Part shown: one piece after another, positions 6,011 through 6,273 of the stretch | Layout of the letters: each line of letters opens with the position of its first letter | Numbering within the stretch: position 1 is the first letter of the stretch | Origin: CAYZYO01 sp964482585 | GTDB taxonomy: Bacteria; Bacillota; Syntrophomonadia; Syntrophomonadales; Syntrophomonadaceae | Length of the DNA: 6,273 bases | Reading direction: 5' to 3' | Assembly (NCBI GenBank): GCA_964482585.1 | Contig: CAYZYO010000117.1 | Span: 1 to 6,273, forward strand | Notes under the pieces: model-generated | Told to the model about the DNA's origin: nothing | The model's input: the letters and a program-made list of their open reading frames with translations, nothing else | Database searches by the model: none | Made by a program: the position numbers and the translations under genes

Positions 6011-6042
6011 AAATAAAAGGGAAAAGCGTCAGCTTTTTCCCT
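6011..6042 (-). terminator. Intrinsic terminator of dapB
   Basis: On the minus strand AGGGAAAAAGC, loop TGAC, GCTTTTCCCT forms a stem of ten base pairs with one bulged A, followed directly by TTTTATTT. It begins 34 bases after the dapB stop codon. This is a standard rho-independent terminator and implies that dapB and dpaA are mainly separate transcripts. Confidence 0.82.
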
Positions 6043-6050
6043 CAGAAACT

Positions 6051-6071
6051 ATTCTCTATTCTCTATTCTCT
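6051..6071. repeat. Three tandem copies of a 7-bp repeat
   Basis: ATTCTCT is repeated three times without mismatch (6051-6057, 6058-6064, 6065-6071), lying between the dapB stop codon and its terminator. The heptamer is unrelated to the octamer array nearby. Such short arrays are prone to copy-number change by slippage. Confidence 0.85.
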
Positions 6072-6075
6072 AATA

Positions 6076-6273
6076 TTAGAGCAGGTTTTCCATCCCATAT
6101 ATTAGGCCGGTGGTTCCTACCATTTTCTTAACTACCATAATTACCCCTTGCATAAATCCGCCTCGATCATAAGAATCGTGCCTGATTTTCAAGCTTTGAC
6201 CTCCCCCTCCGAATATTACCTCCTGATGGGCTATCAGTCCTGGTAATCTAATACTATGAATTCTTATTTGATC
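6076..6273 (-). CDS. dapB: 4-hydroxy-tetrahydrodipicolinate reductase, C-terminal part (cut by window edge)
   Basis: The last 65 codons of DapB are present, ending at TAA (6076-6078). DapB reduces the DapA product with NAD(P)H to tetrahydrodipicolinate, committing it to diaminopimelate and lysine. The fragment reads IHSIRLPGLIAHQEVIFG, then GGGQSLKIRHDSYDRGGFMQ, and ends GLIYGMENLL, which is the typical end of the substrate-binding and tetramerisation domain. The substrate-binding and dinucleotide-binding N-terminal parts lie outside the window (the family is about 265 residues). It is followed by its own terminator. Its place directly upstream of dpaA puts the two enzymes competing for DapA product side by side. 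B. subtilis dapB, by contrast, lies elsewhere in the chromosome. Confidence 0.93.
   Translation of the reverse strand, partial: DQIRIHSIRLPGLIAHQEVIFGGGGQSLKIRHDSYDRGGFMQGVIMVVKKMVGTTGLIYGMENLL

Larger units (their letters stand above)
5720..6075 (-). other. Intergenic region between dapB and dpaA
   Basis: This 356-base gap has no believable gene. In transcription order it contains three copies of a 7-bp repeat and a 14-bp palindrome overlapping the dapB stop (6068-6081, CTCTAATATTAGAG), the dapB terminator (6011-6042), a 16-bp palindrome (5972-5987), the 8-bp/32-bp tandem repeat (5850-5913), and the probable dpaA promoter (5765-5794). Open frames crossing the tandem repeat on both strands encode only a repetitive echo of it (WKVGKLES or SNFPTFQL units) and lack family resemblance. 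Confidence 0.75.

Noticed and set aside
5720..6075. Lysine riboswitch or other leader RNA upstream of the operon
   Set aside because: No conserved L-box-like segments or layered helices were seen; the gap is accounted for by repeats, a terminator and a short leader.
5598..6105. Open frames on both strands crossing the octamer repeat (WKVGKLES-type and SNFPTFQL-type proteins)
   Set aside because: The coding potential is created by the repeat itself, frames exist on both strands, there is no convincing ribosome binding site, and they overlap dpaA and its promoter.

Overview
The window comes from an AT-rich, spore-forming member of the Firmicutes, most likely an anaerobic clostridial or Peptococcaceae-type organism. 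Three things point there. Both subunits of dipicolinate synthase (dpaA, dpaB) are present. The order dpaA-dpaB-asd-dapG-dapA is the diaminopimelate/dipicolinate operon known from Bacillus subtilis. The ribosome binding sites are strong and purine-rich, with frequent GTG and TTG starts. The Pta fragment also reads like clostridial Pta. The species cannot be fixed from this sequence alone.

All genes lie on the minus strand, so transcription runs from right to left. At the right edge is the last part of dapB (dihydrodipicolinate reductase), followed by a clear intrinsic terminator. Next comes a 356-base gap holding two families of short tandem repeats, a small palindrome and a likely promoter for dpaA. 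dpaA and dpaB overlap by 4 bases. A 59-base gap with a good vegetative-type promoter precedes asd. asd, dapG and dapA follow with 14-base gaps, and each Shine-Dalgarno sequence is at or close to the preceding stop codon. After dapA there is a hairpin terminator, then a roughly 380-base AT-rich leader containing an array of Spo0A-box-like sites, then the first 151 codons of pta (phosphate acetyltransferase), which runs off the left edge.

The genes work together as follows. DapG phosphorylates aspartate, Asd makes aspartate semialdehyde, and DapA condenses it with pyruvate. The product is then either reduced by DapB toward diaminopimelate and lysine (cell wall and cortex) or oxidised by DpaA/DpaB to dipicolinic acid, the main small molecule of the spore core. 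The layout suggests a sporulation-type promoter in front of dpaA reading the whole operon, plus an internal housekeeping promoter for asd-dapG-dapA. pta belongs to acetate/ATP metabolism and appears to be a separate transcription unit.

I see no wholly new system here. The points most worth a second look are the three helically phased Spo0A-box-like sites upstream of pta, the two-level (8 bp within 32 bp) tandem repeat upstream of dpaA, and the two-promoter logic of the dpa/dap operon.
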